Shown: positions 30,368 through 39,978, numbered from the stretch's first letter. The stretch is 42,233 bases of DNA from a virus (IMGVR_UViG_3300003690_000218:1-42233); one strand, 5' to 3'. Notes: generated by a model not told the origin, from the sequence alone. Translations and numbers: made by a program.

Positions 30368-30628
30368 TCACGCTTCGGAGTCAACAGGAATTTCTTCTCG
30401 CAGTTGATTGTTCCCGGTGAGGGGTGCGTCTCCGTTTCCCTGCGAGTGATTGTAAGCGTCAACATTCTTGGCCTCTTGTGCCAGCTTGTTGTAGGCACTC
30501 ACCAGTGCCATGCCGAACTCGGGATTCTTTACAGAGCCTTCCCTCCACGCGGCATTGATGGCGGCGCTGATCGCCTGTGCTTCCGACGCGGTGAGTTCAA
30601 CGGTGAGTAGTGGGTTGGAATCCATCAT
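30368..30628 (-). CDS. Hypothetical helical small protein
   Basis: An 86-residue protein from the double ATG behind AAAGGAGAC. It contains LTVELTASEAQAISAAINAA, then MALVSAYNKLAQEAKNVDAY and a polar tail. Helical Ala-rich pattern; resembles small phage proteins near lysis genes, but no family is assigned. Confidence 0.5.
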   Translation of the reverse strand: MMDSNPLLTVELTASEAQAISAAINAAWREGSVKNPEFGMALVSAYNKLAQEAKNVDAYNHSQGNGDAPLTGNNQLREEIPVDSEA

Positions 30629-31026
30629 TTTGTCTCCTTTGTTTTATCTACAAATCGCTTGACAAGTTTCTCCGTTTTGTGGCTTTCCTGTATTCCCTTG
30701 AGAATTTCGATGAACTTTTCGTCGGTGATGTTGATTTGGCCCGCCTCAGAACGAAGAGCACGAACAGCAGAAACGCCACCGATAACAGACTTGAGAGCGT
30801 TTGCATATTTCTTTCGTCTGACCTGACTGTAGAGAGTTCCGACTGCACCGAGGGCTGCCCCGGCCCACGGGATAAAACTTCCGAGGAGACTTCCACCGAG
30901 TCCGACTGGACTACCCGGACTGTACTCGCCTGTTTCCGGGTTGAGGAGTGCGGCATCGAGTGCAGAGCATCCGGCGATAATTGACAGGAGCAAAAGTACA
31001 CTGCCAAGAATAAAGTACCGAGCCAT
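30625..31026 (-). CDS. Predicted lipoprotein with glycine-rich membrane segment
   Basis: A 133-residue protein. The ATG at 31026 has GGGAG at 6-base spacing. MARYFILGSVLLLLSIIAGC is a lipoprotein signal with the lipobox ending at Cys20. A Gly/Ala-rich hydrophobic stretch (LGGSLLGSFIPWAGAALGAV) follows, then a basic helical region. This could be an outer-membrane lipoprotein or spanin-like lysis factor (inference). Another long frame with a similar hydrophobic start lies in a second phase. Confidence 0.6.
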   Translation of the reverse strand: MARYFILGSVLLLLSIIAGCSALDAALLNPETGEYSPGSPVGLGGSLLGSFIPWAGAALGAVGTLYSQVRRKKYANALKSVIGGVSAVRALRSEAGQINITDEKFIEILKGIQESHKTEKLVKRFVDKTKETK

Positions 31027-31027
31027 T

Positions 31028-31258
31028 TCATTCTCCCTTTTTTCCATTTCCCGAAACTTTCTTCGCCATACGGAAAAAGAGGCTGTCCTGTTGCTGGACT
31101 TTATCCGTGTGCGCGATTATTTCCTTGAATGTTTTTCTTAATTGAAGGCGCCGGGTCTGGGAGGTGTCCGGCGACTCGTATTCCTTGATCATCTTCGAGA
31201 TCGCCGCGACGTTTTTCTGGTGAAGCTCCTCGGCCTTTTTAGTTGATTCGAGTTTCAT
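31028..31258 (-). CDS. Small coiled-coil protein, putative lysis region
   Basis: A 76-residue protein starting behind GGGAGACGGCG. It is Lys/Glu/Gln-rich (EELHQKNVAAISKMIKEYES, then LRKTFKEIIAHTDKVQQQDS) and predicted to be helical. It overlaps the end of the small membrane gene upstream. Unknown function; its place between a membrane gene and a lipoprotein gene suggests a lysis or virion-core role. Confidence 0.5.
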   Translation of the reverse strand: MKLESTKKAEELHQKNVAAISKMIKEYESPDTSQTRRLQLRKTFKEIIAHTDKVQQQDSLFFRMAKKVSGNGKKGE

Positions 31259-31415
31259 CGCCGTCTCCCACCAGTTTGCTTAATTCCTGCGAATCTTTCA
31301 ACCTTCCTTCGGATTCTTTTTTCCACCATAGCAGGATTTTCCAGAATCCCCCGGCCATCGAAACGACACCCCCACCAAGGGCAGTGATTATTACCATACA
31401 AGAACTGTGATCCAT
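31239..31415 (-). CDS. Small holin-like single-span membrane protein, 58 residues
   Basis: Starts at 31415 behind GGAG at 6-base spacing. MVIITALGGGVVSMAGGFWK followed by ILLWW makes one membrane helix, with a polar C-terminal tail. The size and layout fit small phage holins or lysis-accessory proteins. The gene overlaps the next by 20 bases. Assignment is by layout only; no enzyme is nearby. Confidence 0.55.
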   Translation of the reverse strand: MDHSSCMVIITALGGGVVSMAGGFWKILLWWKKESEGRLKDSQELSKLVGDGDETRIN

Positions 31416-31442
31416 GGTTTACTCCATCTATCTTCATGCGCC

Positions 31443-34397
31443 TTATGCCGGCGCTAATGTCGTAACTGTCCCGGAGCTTCCCCGGTATGTCAGGGCGCCC
31501 CCGGTGACGTATAGGATTCCACCGCTGGTCGGATTGCTTACTGGAGCACGGGTCGCGTTGGCTATGAATACCACCGACCCCAGCGAACCGCCGTAGGAAT
31601 CGCCGCCGACTCCCACGCACCCGTTGACGCTGAACTTCACCCGCTCCGTTGGCGTGGATTCCACATTGGAGGAGAAGGTGAGCCCTCCGGAGCCGTCCTC
31701 GTACCATGAGTAGCCCTCCTCCATGCCTCCGAGGAACAGGTCGGGCATCCCCGCGCCGAACCTTGTTCCGCGGCCGGCCACGAAATGAGTGGTGGACTGT
31801 GCCACCTCGGTAATCGGCGCGAGGCCGGTACTCCAGTCGGCAAGATCGACTTCGGGGGATGTCATCACCACGCCGCCGTTGGCCGTCCCGCTCATGTACC
31901 GATAGGTCTGCGGCTTGTGCGTGTAGACCCAAGGCGTAGCCTTGTCGAGAGGATCGTCCGAGGCATCGTTCCTAGCACCCTGTGCCCCGTAAGCCTCGAA
32001 CCGACAGGTGATGGGAGAGAAGGAATCAGCCGTGTACCCGCGGTAGGAACGATTCGGCTTTGTCCACTTCTTCCAATCGATCTCCCGGGACTGGAATTTT
32101 TGCGGCCTCCAGATGTATGCCAACCCGCCCTCTTCCATCGAGGAGAACTGGTAGGTCAGGAAGCCGCGCTGTTCGGACATCGAGTAGGGACCGACCTTCT
32201 GTGCATACTGGTTGGAACCGCCGCACTGGCCTCCGCCTCCGCCGCCTCCCCCGCCGGGGTTCTTCTTCTTTGGTGGTGGGTTTTGTGGAGTCTTCTTCTC
32301 CGTATCCTTCGGAACCTTTACGCGCTTCTGAAATGCGTTGGGATCCAAGGGACCGTCTCCCTCAAAACCATGACCTTTATCTTCACTGGGGAGATTCGGA
32401 GGCGGCTGTTGCGGAGGGGGGTCTTGGTCGAACTTTTGAGCAAGCTCCTTTGCCTGTTTCCACAGTTTCTCGTAGAGATCAAAGATGCTCCATGTAAGCG
32501 GGTGTTTCTTTTTGCCGGGAAGTAGTGGTTCCTGACCCGATATCACATCTTTCATCCCTTCCCATATCTCTCCCGCCGTTGGGAAGTTCCCGAATTTTTT
32601 CTTCCCATCTTCCAGTGGGAGGGTCTCCTCGATGAGGACATTTACTTTCGTTCCTGTTTTCTTGGCTTCTTTCGCCGCCGTCTTCGCCACCTTTTTCCAG
32701 AATCTCTCGACGGCATCTGCAAGTGTCTTTGCTCCGGGTAGCTTGTCGCGCCACTCCTCGACCTTCTCGCCAACGTCCATTAGGGTATCTTGATACGACT
32801 TCCACCAAGTCTCCCACCACGGATCTTCCCCAGCCTGTCCGTATTGAGGGATGGACATTCCGTTGAAGGCGAAGGGGCTGTCGCCGCCGAGCAGGCTGTA
32901 CGTCCATTCGGCCATGTATGTGTTTGAGAGCGCCCCCAAGGGAGAGCCTTGAACCATCAGGGGTGCGTCCATGAATGCCGCGCCCGGTCCCCCCTCTGTG
33001 GTCCGTCCATAGCCGGGGGCACTCCCTACGGTCGGATTGCCCCAAGGTGAACAGGGAGGAGAGTATTTGTTTGTGTTGCACCACCAGCGGTGTTTTCCCT
33101 TGCGCGGTCCTCCGATAAAGTCATGGGGCATACCGGCGTCATATCCAAACCAGACGAAAGTCAGTTCCGGCGCTTCGTCGGGGGGGATAAATTTTCCGTC
33201 ATGCTTCAGCGGGCCGTCCAACTTTCCATCGGGAAAGGTGAAGTAGGAGTTCATGCTCAGATGCGCGGAGTAGATATCGTTCCCATGCCTATCTTTACCC
33301 ATGTGATGGGAAGAAGGACCGAATTTCGTGCAGGGGATTTCGATGGGACCGGCTTGTCGCTGACTGATGAAACCGAGCGGTCCTCCCGTTCCCCCTCCCG
33401 ATGCTTTTCCACTATATTTTGTAAAACTAAAACTTGAATTAGGGTTGAGATTGGTTTTACTACCAGTCTCTACCGGAGCCCCTCCTCCACCTCCCGTAGG
33501 AGTCCCTACATCAGCCTCGCTATCCTTGTCGATCATCAAGCCGCCGCGGTGATCTCCCTGTCCGGAGCCGCCTATGTTCCAAGCGATTGTGTTCGGCACT
33601 CCAAAACTGTCGGCGGCGGTTCCAAATTGGACATCATCGCACTTGGGTCTTTGGATTACCCAGAACATCGACTGAACGGAGGCATGGCAGTACTTGTCGA
33701 TGCCCTCGTCCTTGAGATCGCACATCCACGACCCCATCTCCCAAGGATTTCCCTTCTGTGCAACCACGATTCGCGGATCTGTGGAGTGGAAAAGCTCCTG
33801 CTGGTCATCTTCCCAATCCGCGCCCTCCATGATTCCAATCCATCCCTTGGGAAACCACGGCCAGATATCTTGTGCGTCATCATCTTTCGGCATCTTCGCC
33901 GTGATGGAAGTGAACCGATCATCCGCTTCGTACTCTCCCGAGTAGGGGTTGATGCGTTTTATCGGCTGAAGGTGATGGTCGTGCTTCTGGCCCGTTGTGC
34001 CCCCACCCGTTGGGAGATTGGGTCGATTGATATCGAATCCACCGCCCGTCAGGGGGCTGAAGGTTGTCATGTGAGCAGGAGAAGGAATAAACTCTCCTAT
34101 CACTACGGGCCAACTCCAACGCCACGCACCTATGTCCCGCGTGTTCCGTTGCCAGTGCGTACCGCCGATGATGTCGCCGCGCCAGAAGGGGTCTTCGACG
34201 TAATGACCCAGGGCATTATCCCCCTCGATGGGACGGCCTTCCCCTATTTTGTCATTCTTGATGCGAGTTCCAAAGAGACATGGCCTTTCCCAGAGAAGAA
34301 CATTCTCGTCGGTGCCTTCTCCCCACTTGTGGGCTCCCTTGACCCCCATCGGCCAGATGCCAACACCGCCAATGGTACGCCAATCACTCAGTTCCAT
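31443..34397 (-). CDS. Large tail-fibre/tail protein, 984 residues
   Basis: A large virion protein with GGGAG upstream. The first 500 residues are Trp/Gly/Pro-rich with WPWFPKGWIGIMEGADWEDD, of unknown fold. Residues about 560-700 contain Lys-rich helices and a Pro-rich stretch, then a nine-glycine run. The end (GSVVFIANATRAPVSNPTSG, then GALTYRGSSGTVTTLAPA) is the typical C-terminal strand of phage tail-fibre proteins. Likely the distal tail fibre or tip protein that contacts the host surface. Confidence 0.7.
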   Translation of the reverse strand: MELSDWRTIGGVGIWPMGVKGAHKWGEGTDENVLLWERPCLFGTRIKNDKIGEGRPIEGDNALGHYVEDPFWRGDIIGGTHWQRNTRDIGAWRWSWPVVIGEFIPSPAHMTTFSPLTGGGFDINRPNLPTGGGTTGQKHDHHLQPIKRINPYSGEYEADDRFTSITAKMPKDDDAQDIWPWFPKGWIGIMEGADWEDDQQELFHSTDPRIVVAQKGNPWEMGSWMCDLKDEGIDKYCHASVQSMFWVIQRPKCDDVQFGTAADSFGVPNTIAWNIGGSGQGDHRGGLMIDKDSEADVGTPTGGGGGAPVETGSKTNLNPNSSFSFTKYSGKASGGGTGGPLGFISQRQAGPIEIPCTKFGPSSHHMGKDRHGNDIYSAHLSMNSYFTFPDGKLDGPLKHDGKFIPPDEAPELTFVWFGYDAGMPHDFIGGPRKGKHRWWCNTNKYSPPCSPWGNPTVGSAPGYGRTTEGGPGAAFMDAPLMVQGSPLGALSNTYMAEWTYSLLGGDSPFAFNGMSIPQYGQAGEDPWWETWWKSYQDTLMDVGEKVEEWRDKLPGAKTLADAVERFWKKVAKTAAKEAKKTGTKVNVLIEETLPLEDGKKKFGNFPTAGEIWEGMKDVISGQEPLLPGKKKHPLTWSIFDLYEKLWKQAKELAQKFDQDPPPQQPPPNLPSEDKGHGFEGDGPLDPNAFQKRVKVPKDTEKKTPQNPPPKKKNPGGGGGGGGGQCGGSNQYAQKVGPYSMSEQRGFLTYQFSSMEEGGLAYIWRPQKFQSREIDWKKWTKPNRSYRGYTADSFSPITCRFEAYGAQGARNDASDDPLDKATPWVYTHKPQTYRYMSGTANGGVVMTSPEVDLADWSTGLAPITEVAQSTTHFVAGRGTRFGAGMPDLFLGGMEEGYSWYEDGSGGLTFSSNVESTPTERVKFSVNGCVGVGGDSYGGSLGSVVFIANATRAPVSNPTSGGILYVTGGALTYRGSSGTVTTLAPA

Positions 34398-34414
34398 TTG
34401 TCACCCTTTCTCCC

Positions 34415-36910
34415 TTATTCCCCAGGTCGGGCGAGTTTTAATAACAGTTCACGTGTACCGCTGTCAAGGTAGGAAATCATGTCCAGTTGCGGGATCTGTT
34501 CGGGGAAGTCAATCCGCGTTGAGGCTTCCCCGTTTGCCGATACGGTATGGGCCACTTGACTTACCCATCCATCGGGAAGGGCTTCGGGAAGGAGGGTGCT
34601 GGTCTTGTCCCCCTGGTAACGGTTTACCAGGCTACTGTAGACCCTCGCGGCAGATGCCATAGCAATCCGGTTCAGGCTTGCACCGTATTCGGTACCACCT
34701 GGCGTTGAATACATATTCATGATCAAACCTGTTGTATCTGGTTTTCCATCCCGAAAGCCGAAAATCTTTTCGGTCTCCTCGTACTTCTCATCCCGCCATT
34801 GTATTCTCGCGACTTCGTTTGCCGCGGAGATGCGAATATACATATCAGGGCCGTAAGCCTCAGTCAGACTTTCCTTCACTCCCGTTGAAACCATTTTGCT
34901 CAAATCGATGTCATCTGCCCAAATGGTCACATCTTCCAGTTGCTGGTTGACGATGGGGTTTCCCGGATCTGTTTTGTCGATGTGGTGACTGGTTGAGGCG
35001 GGAATACAGGTGAAGATTACGGCAACCTTGTGGTTGGGTGCAAGAGCGGGAATCTGCAAATTCACTGTTGAAAGCATATTGAAAGCGATAGGCTTGTCGA
35101 GGTGCGTTGGGTCTGCGGTTGGTCCTGAATCCTGTGTTGGAGGAATCGCATCCTTTGGAGTATTTTGGTTAATATCCTCCAATCGCATCAAACCGGGAAG
35201 CACCTGTTCATATGTGCGGTAGGGGTCAGCCTTGAAGTCGATGCTTAGAATCCCCTGGTCGGAATCTTCTATTTGCAGGGTTGCAGGAGCGTGAACGATT
35301 CCCGTGCCACCTCCACCAGATCCCGCTCCGTATCCTGGGATTTTACTTTCCTTGATGGGATATTGCGTTGCTGGCTCCGCTACGCAGGGGAGAGGTTCCC
35401 CCACATCATCTGCATAAATAGCTGGATAGGAAAGGACGGGCATGGCAAGGTTGATAACGCCATTCCATCCCTTCGCACCCTTCAACGCATCTATCCGCAT
35501 ACTCTTCTGGCTTGCCAATCGGGTATGATTTGCCAATACCAGTGCGGGGGATCGGGCTCCGTTCTCCGGGTCCACACAGGCTTGACGGTACGACTTCATC
35601 TGCTGAATTCGGGCTAACCATGTCTGGTTAATCATGAACGTGCGGCGAAAGTGCGCCTGGATTGCGCCGATCCTTCCCATCCAATCATTATTGGGGTGGT
35701 AGAGTCCCAGCAATCGAAAGCCCGCCCACAGGTCAAGGAAGGGGACCATCGCTTTCCGGATAAGAGGATAGTCGAGGTTGAGTGTTACCCCCTCGTCTGC
35801 CAGATCAGTTTTTACCGACTGATTCCACACGGCCAGTGCCTCGTCAAAGGTTACCCATGTCCCCATGACTTTGGGAGGAGTTGTGTGGGGTAAAGTCCAA
35901 TCGGGAACGGGAAGGACGTTGTACATCATCCTGGCTTTGCTCTGTTCCAACTGGTTTGCACCTATGTTTGCCGCGAAACCAAAACCTCCCCCTGATACAT
36001 AAGTGAACTTTTCCCAAAAGTCGAACCGGACCTCCACTTCCCGAGTGAAAAGAACATGGATTCTCTTGGGACGCACCAGCGCATTGTCGATCAATTCGGC
36101 ATGACCCTTGCCGACCTTTTCAAATCCTCCCCGGTCCCCCTTCAAGGCAAGGTAGCTTTCCGACCCGAATGTCTTGTTCTTCACAATGACATCGCCGTTG
36201 GGATGGATATAGACATTATGTTCGGGAAGGTAGGTCAACCCGGTTGCAATAGCATCATCGCCCGCGGAATCGATGATAACATTCTCGAGGGGAAGGGATG
36301 CCTTTGGACGCGGGACTCGCCATTTAATTTTCGGCTCGTTCCCGGTAGTTATCTTTTCAATCTGGAAAACCACTTCAAAGATTTCTTCCAGCAAGTCCCT
36401 GGCTTTCCATACCCCTTCCGTTAAACTGTTTGGATCGGGGGGTGGAGTGAGGGGGTTAGGGTCGGCTTTCTGTTTCAGGCTCCAGGGAGCGTAGTAGACA
36501 TCGGGCAATACCGGGGTTGCTATGGTCGCCGGAGCGTTGAACTCCTCCGGACGCTTCACACCGATTCTTCGCCGCCAGTTGAATCTCCGCGGTCCCATCC
36601 AGGCGTAAGACCAGAACCATCGTCGGTCGGCAATCGCCACGGCCTTCACATACTCATTCGGTCCCGCTGCCCGGCCAATCATGTAGAGAAATTCGATATT
36701 GAGGCTTGCACCTTCACACGAAAGAAACAGCGTAAACGGCTTGTTACCCTTCGCATGGTTCCACATCGCGGATGCAGTGTCAGGAGTGACCTGGAACTGC
36801 TCAATGGTCGGTGTGGTCCCCTCTTTTATCAGCCAATTGCATGGACCGCTTGCCAGTACGGGCCATTGGGGGGTTCCTCCATGCGGTCCAAAAGATGCGA
36901 CAGTAACCAT
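34415..36910 (-). CDS. Large tail protein, possible tail-tip/hub
   Basis: An 831-residue protein; the ATG at 36910 is behind GGAGGG and overlaps the upstream stop (TGATG). It has no signal or membrane segment. Recognisable pieces are AEVRFDFWEKF-like strands (VEVRFDFWEKFTYVSGGGFG), TYLPEHNVYIHPNGDVIVKN and a glycine-rich linker GAGSGGGGTG. Size and position between the tape-measure-like gene and the fibre gene suggest a tail-tip or hub protein. The family was not identified. Confidence 0.55.
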   Translation of the reverse strand: MVTVASFGPHGGTPQWPVLASGPCNWLIKEGTTPTIEQFQVTPDTASAMWNHAKGNKPFTLFLSCEGASLNIEFLYMIGRAAGPNEYVKAVAIADRRWFWSYAWMGPRRFNWRRRIGVKRPEEFNAPATIATPVLPDVYYAPWSLKQKADPNPLTPPPDPNSLTEGVWKARDLLEEIFEVVFQIEKITTGNEPKIKWRVPRPKASLPLENVIIDSAGDDAIATGLTYLPEHNVYIHPNGDVIVKNKTFGSESYLALKGDRGGFEKVGKGHAELIDNALVRPKRIHVLFTREVEVRFDFWEKFTYVSGGGFGFAANIGANQLEQSKARMMYNVLPVPDWTLPHTTPPKVMGTWVTFDEALAVWNQSVKTDLADEGVTLNLDYPLIRKAMVPFLDLWAGFRLLGLYHPNNDWMGRIGAIQAHFRRTFMINQTWLARIQQMKSYRQACVDPENGARSPALVLANHTRLASQKSMRIDALKGAKGWNGVINLAMPVLSYPAIYADDVGEPLPCVAEPATQYPIKESKIPGYGAGSGGGGTGIVHAPATLQIEDSDQGILSIDFKADPYRTYEQVLPGLMRLEDINQNTPKDAIPPTQDSGPTADPTHLDKPIAFNMLSTVNLQIPALAPNHKVAVIFTCIPASTSHHIDKTDPGNPIVNQQLEDVTIWADDIDLSKMVSTGVKESLTEAYGPDMYIRISAANEVARIQWRDEKYEETEKIFGFRDGKPDTTGLIMNMYSTPGGTEYGASLNRIAMASAARVYSSLVNRYQGDKTSTLLPEALPDGWVSQVAHTVSANGEASTRIDFPEQIPQLDMISYLDSGTRELLLKLARPGE

Positions 36911-38322
36911 CAATACCCTCCACCCGTTGCAATACCGCCGCTGGTAGTAGATGCCGCGAGAGGAACGTACCGGTGGTAAGTTCCCACCGTCATAATGTCG
37001 CTCACCATGAAGGTGTTCCCATCCATACCGATTCTTATGGGAGTCACGTTTTCTCTCCACGATACCAGCACTTCTTCCACATTGTTCGCCCCCCCAACCG
37101 GTTGAGCGGAGGGAAGGTTCTGAGGGCCACCTCCTCCCACCGGGTTGATAAGGTTCTGGCTGAAATTTAATGTTCCGAGCCCCATTAAATTAAGGGATGA
37201 TACGGGAGGGTCTCCAAGCACCCGCTTGCTCGTCGTCACTGTTCGGACCCATACGGATGGCCCTTGGTATCGATACTTTGAAAGGGGATTACCGTTCCAC
37301 GCGGGAACCAGAACAACACCCGTCTGGACGCTTGTGTCTTCCGTCTCCGTCATTGTAATCAGGTTTGAACCCGTACTTTTTAACCCCGAGACTCTTGCCG
37401 TAATTCGATTATCTGTGTAATCAAATTCCGGAGTCGAGGCTGTGATCGCCAGGGAACCACCCGAGAAGGCTGAATCCATTTTCCCATATATCCAATTCCG
37501 GATGGATGTCCATGTGCCTTCCAGATCCACCGTGACATTCTTGTCTATCCAGCAGTCAAAGGTTGCATCGAGGGCAACCAGGCGTTCCGCTCCCGGGCTG
37601 GGAAAATCACCCGGAGCCATTCTTCCTCGGGTGACCTTGAATATCATCCGGACAATGGCTGTTGGGTTGTTCGCTTGGGAATAGATTATTTCGTCGTATA
37701 CCCGGCTGAAATTGATCTCCTTGTCGGCGTAATCACTGTCGGTCGAAGGCTCTTCTGCCAATTCGTATGTGCCGCCGAGGGCCGTAAGAATCGAGGCGGC
37801 AAACGCATCGATGATGGCTTCATACTTTGCCCGGGATGCGGTTCCGCTGATGGCCGTTGCGATTCCGGAAATGGTTACCTGTCTTTTTCGGGAGGGAAGA
37901 TAGGCCACATTCGTGGAGGAGTTCCGAATACCTTCTTCTGGAACTCCTGCATCTGCGGGCATTCCAAATGTTATCTCCACGGTATACTTTCTGGAGCGTC
38001 CGGTGTTCAGATCATCTTGTCGTTTCAGGATTTTGGGTTCGGAGTTGAATCCTGTATCCGTACTGTGGGACAAGTCCAGGAGGGTGACCGCTCCCTGCTC
38101 CACCGTCAGGTTCTGGAAAGGTGTGCGAAACGCAAGTTCCGCGGCATCGATGGCGGTCTTGAATGCGGCCTCGCTTGCCGCGGTGATTACAAAATCAAAT
38201 TCAACGGAGGATTCAGAGAAATTCTTAGTCAGGTTTATGTAGCCGTCAATCAGTTTATCTGTAGATCCTCCGACAACATAACTGCCGTATGTTATCTTTA
38301 ATTCTCTTGTCACGGCTGGCAT
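36910..38322 (-). CDS. Tail protein, possible distal tail component
   Basis: A 470-residue protein with AAGGGGGC before the ATG. It is beta-rich (ELKITYGSYVVGGSTDKLID, then KYTVEITFGMPADAG and VRMIFKVTRGRMAPGD). This repeats a strand-turn-strand pattern as in phage tail tip or baseplate wedge proteins. It overlaps both neighbours. The exact role is inferred from gene order. Confidence 0.55.
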   Translation of the reverse strand: MPAVTRELKITYGSYVVGGSTDKLIDGYINLTKNFSESSVEFDFVITAASEAAFKTAIDAAELAFRTPFQNLTVEQGAVTLLDLSHSTDTGFNSEPKILKRQDDLNTGRSRKYTVEITFGMPADAGVPEEGIRNSSTNVAYLPSRKRQVTISGIATAISGTASRAKYEAIIDAFAASILTALGGTYELAEEPSTDSDYADKEINFSRVYDEIIYSQANNPTAIVRMIFKVTRGRMAPGDFPSPGAERLVALDATFDCWIDKNVTVDLEGTWTSIRNWIYGKMDSAFSGGSLAITASTPEFDYTDNRITARVSGLKSTGSNLITMTETEDTSVQTGVVLVPAWNGNPLSKYRYQGPSVWVRTVTTSKRVLGDPPVSSLNLMGLGTLNFSQNLINPVGGGGPQNLPSAQPVGGANNVEEVLVSWRENVTPIRIGMDGNTFMVSDIMTVGTYHRYVPLAASTTSGGIATGGGY

Positions 38323-39141
38323 TTACTGCCCCCTTTGGTAGTTGCCGAAGAAATATTCCCTCACTACTTTTCCAAATCCATGCCCCATTTTCCCCCGCAT
38401 GGTCTTCTCCATAGACATTCGGAAAGAGTTGGATGCGTCCCCCACTTGCCATTCCACCTTCAACGCATTTTTCAGGAAATCCTGGCTTAATGCCATGTTA
38501 GGGAGAGCCAGGTCTGTCTGCGCCATCGTCCCCACATTCTTTAACATCATTTCAAAGTTCGCCTGGGCGATTCTTAACTGCGTCATCTCTCCTGACAACA
38601 CCGTAATGGTGCTGGCAAGAATCTGGATTGCCATATCGGAAGACACTGGTACTCCATGGGGCATCATTGGTTTCATGAAATCGGGTATTTTGTCAAATAG
38701 TTCGTCTATCTTAAAACCCCCGGCATCCACCATCCCTCTTAGAAATTCGCCCATGAACGAGCCGCCAAATTCGGCAAAGGGCAGGGCGGTTCTTGTGAAT
38801 GTTCGGAAAATTGCACCGAGAGGAGGTCCGACAATCGGAGCCATACTTATCAACAAACCGGATGCCGCCGCTGCCGCGTTGATTCCAGCCGAGTAGATGT
38901 CCGGAGTCCTCATCCCCCGAATCCCAACAAACGCCAACCCCCTTGCCGCCTTATTTTTGGCTTTCTGCGCCGACTTCATCATCGTGTCGAGCTGCTTCTC
39001 TGCTTCCTTGGTTTCGCTCTTCACATGACCGACAGAAGTGGTTTCTTTCCCAATGGATTTCCGGAGAAGATCGATGTCGCGCTTTGCCTCTTCGGTATCG
39101 ACCGTCACCTTTATCCGCGCATCGCGTATCTGCTGTACCAT
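38323..39141 (-). CDS. Short tape-measure-like protein
   Basis: A 272-residue protein. N-terminal part is a Lys/Glu coiled coil (VTVDTEEAKRDIDLLRKSIG, then EAEKQLDTMMKSAQKAKNKA). The centre is hydrophobic and Ala/Gly-rich (AGINAAAAASGLLISMAPIV, then GPPLGAIFRTFTRTALPFAE). This layout is typical of tape measures, which set tail length and are ejected. At 272 residues it would specify a very short tail, so an alternative is a minor tail protein with the tape measure elsewhere. Confidence 0.5.
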   Translation of the reverse strand: MVQQIRDARIKVTVDTEEAKRDIDLLRKSIGKETTSVGHVKSETKEAEKQLDTMMKSAQKAKNKAARGLAFVGIRGMRTPDIYSAGINAAAAASGLLISMAPIVGPPLGAIFRTFTRTALPFAEFGGSFMGEFLRGMVDAGGFKIDELFDKIPDFMKPMMPHGVPVSSDMAIQILASTITVLSGEMTQLRIAQANFEMMLKNVGTMAQTDLALPNMALSQDFLKNALKVEWQVGDASNSFRMSMEKTMRGKMGHGFGKVVREYFFGNYQRGQ

Positions 39142-39978
39142 CTATGTCACCGTCACCGTTGCCGTGGCCGCGCTGTCGGAGTATCGGTCCACCGTTCCAT
39201 TTCCCGTCTCGTCGTAGGCTTGCCATACCGAGTAGGAGAACTGGCCCGCTGTGGGACTGTCCGTCACGGTCTTGATTCCCAACGTCAACGCACCACCTCC
39301 CGCAGCCACGACCGTGGCTGCACCATCAGTCGGGTCCGTCGTTGGAGTCGCACCCGATACGCGCAGGATTCTCGCCTCCGTAATGTCAAATCGTATCGGC
39401 GCGTGTAGATAGGTGATGGTAGCATCACCCGCCCCGGCGGCATCCACCGCCGTCATGCGCGTGACGGATGGATAGAATCGCTCCGAAGTGCAGAGCACCT
39501 CGAACGTGTATTCCCGGTAGGCGCTGTACCGGGTTTCATCCACCAGTTCCGCTATCGCGTCAGACTTTGCCCGGTTGTATACCTCCAGCCCGTTTACAGA
39601 ATTAAGCAGACTGATAGAAGCGTAAAGCTCTTCTTCGACCTCCAAGAGTCCCCGGCCTTTGGATGAAGTTTGCGATTGTCGTCCCGCCCCAAGAAGGGCG
39701 TTCTCGCCGATCTCATCTCCCGGGACCACCACCGAAAGCATCACGCCAAGAGACTGCATGATCAAGTTGGGTTCCTCATCATGTGTAGGATCGGACGTGG
39801 CTGCGCCAGGTCTGATCAGGGCAACTGGCGTAATCATGGTCGCGAATGCCTGTTCCATCGGACCGACCGTCACGTTGACGCTGTTGGCGTTGAAGACAAC
39901 ATCCCCGGAGGCATCGTTCTCCCACTTCCTCTGCTGTAACAGGTACTTGATCTGCTTACATACTTGCCAGACGTTCAC
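39142..39978 (-). CDS. Tail terminator/completion-like protein with C-terminal beta domain
   Basis: A 278-residue protein starting with GTG behind GAGGTAAG. The N-terminal half has MNVWQVCKQIKYLLQQRKWE, then SVNVTVGPMEQAFATMITPV and LGVMLSVVVPGDEIG, the usual pattern of a tail terminator (alpha/beta) with strands and a long helix. The C-terminal half is Thr/Ala-rich (ADSAATATVTVT end) and resembles an Ig-like add-on. Inference from pattern and gene order. Confidence 0.5.
   Translation of the reverse strand: MNVWQVCKQIKYLLQQRKWENDASGDVVFNANSVNVTVGPMEQAFATMITPVALIRPGAATSDPTHDEEPNLIMQSLGVMLSVVVPGDEIGENALLGAGRQSQTSSKGRGLLEVEEELYASISLLNSVNGLEVYNRAKSDAIAELVDETRYSAYREYTFEVLCTSERFYPSVTRMTAVDAAGAGDATITYLHAPIRFDITEARILRVSGATPTTDPTDGAATVVAAGGGALTLGIKTVTDSPTAGQFSYSVWQAYDETGNGTVDRYSDSAATATVTVT

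Noticed and set aside
31255-31932. Minus-strand frame of 225 codons overlapping the end of the large fibre gene
   Set aside because: Arg/Gly-rich out-of-phase shadow; the small holin-like gene at 31239-31415 in another phase is better supported.
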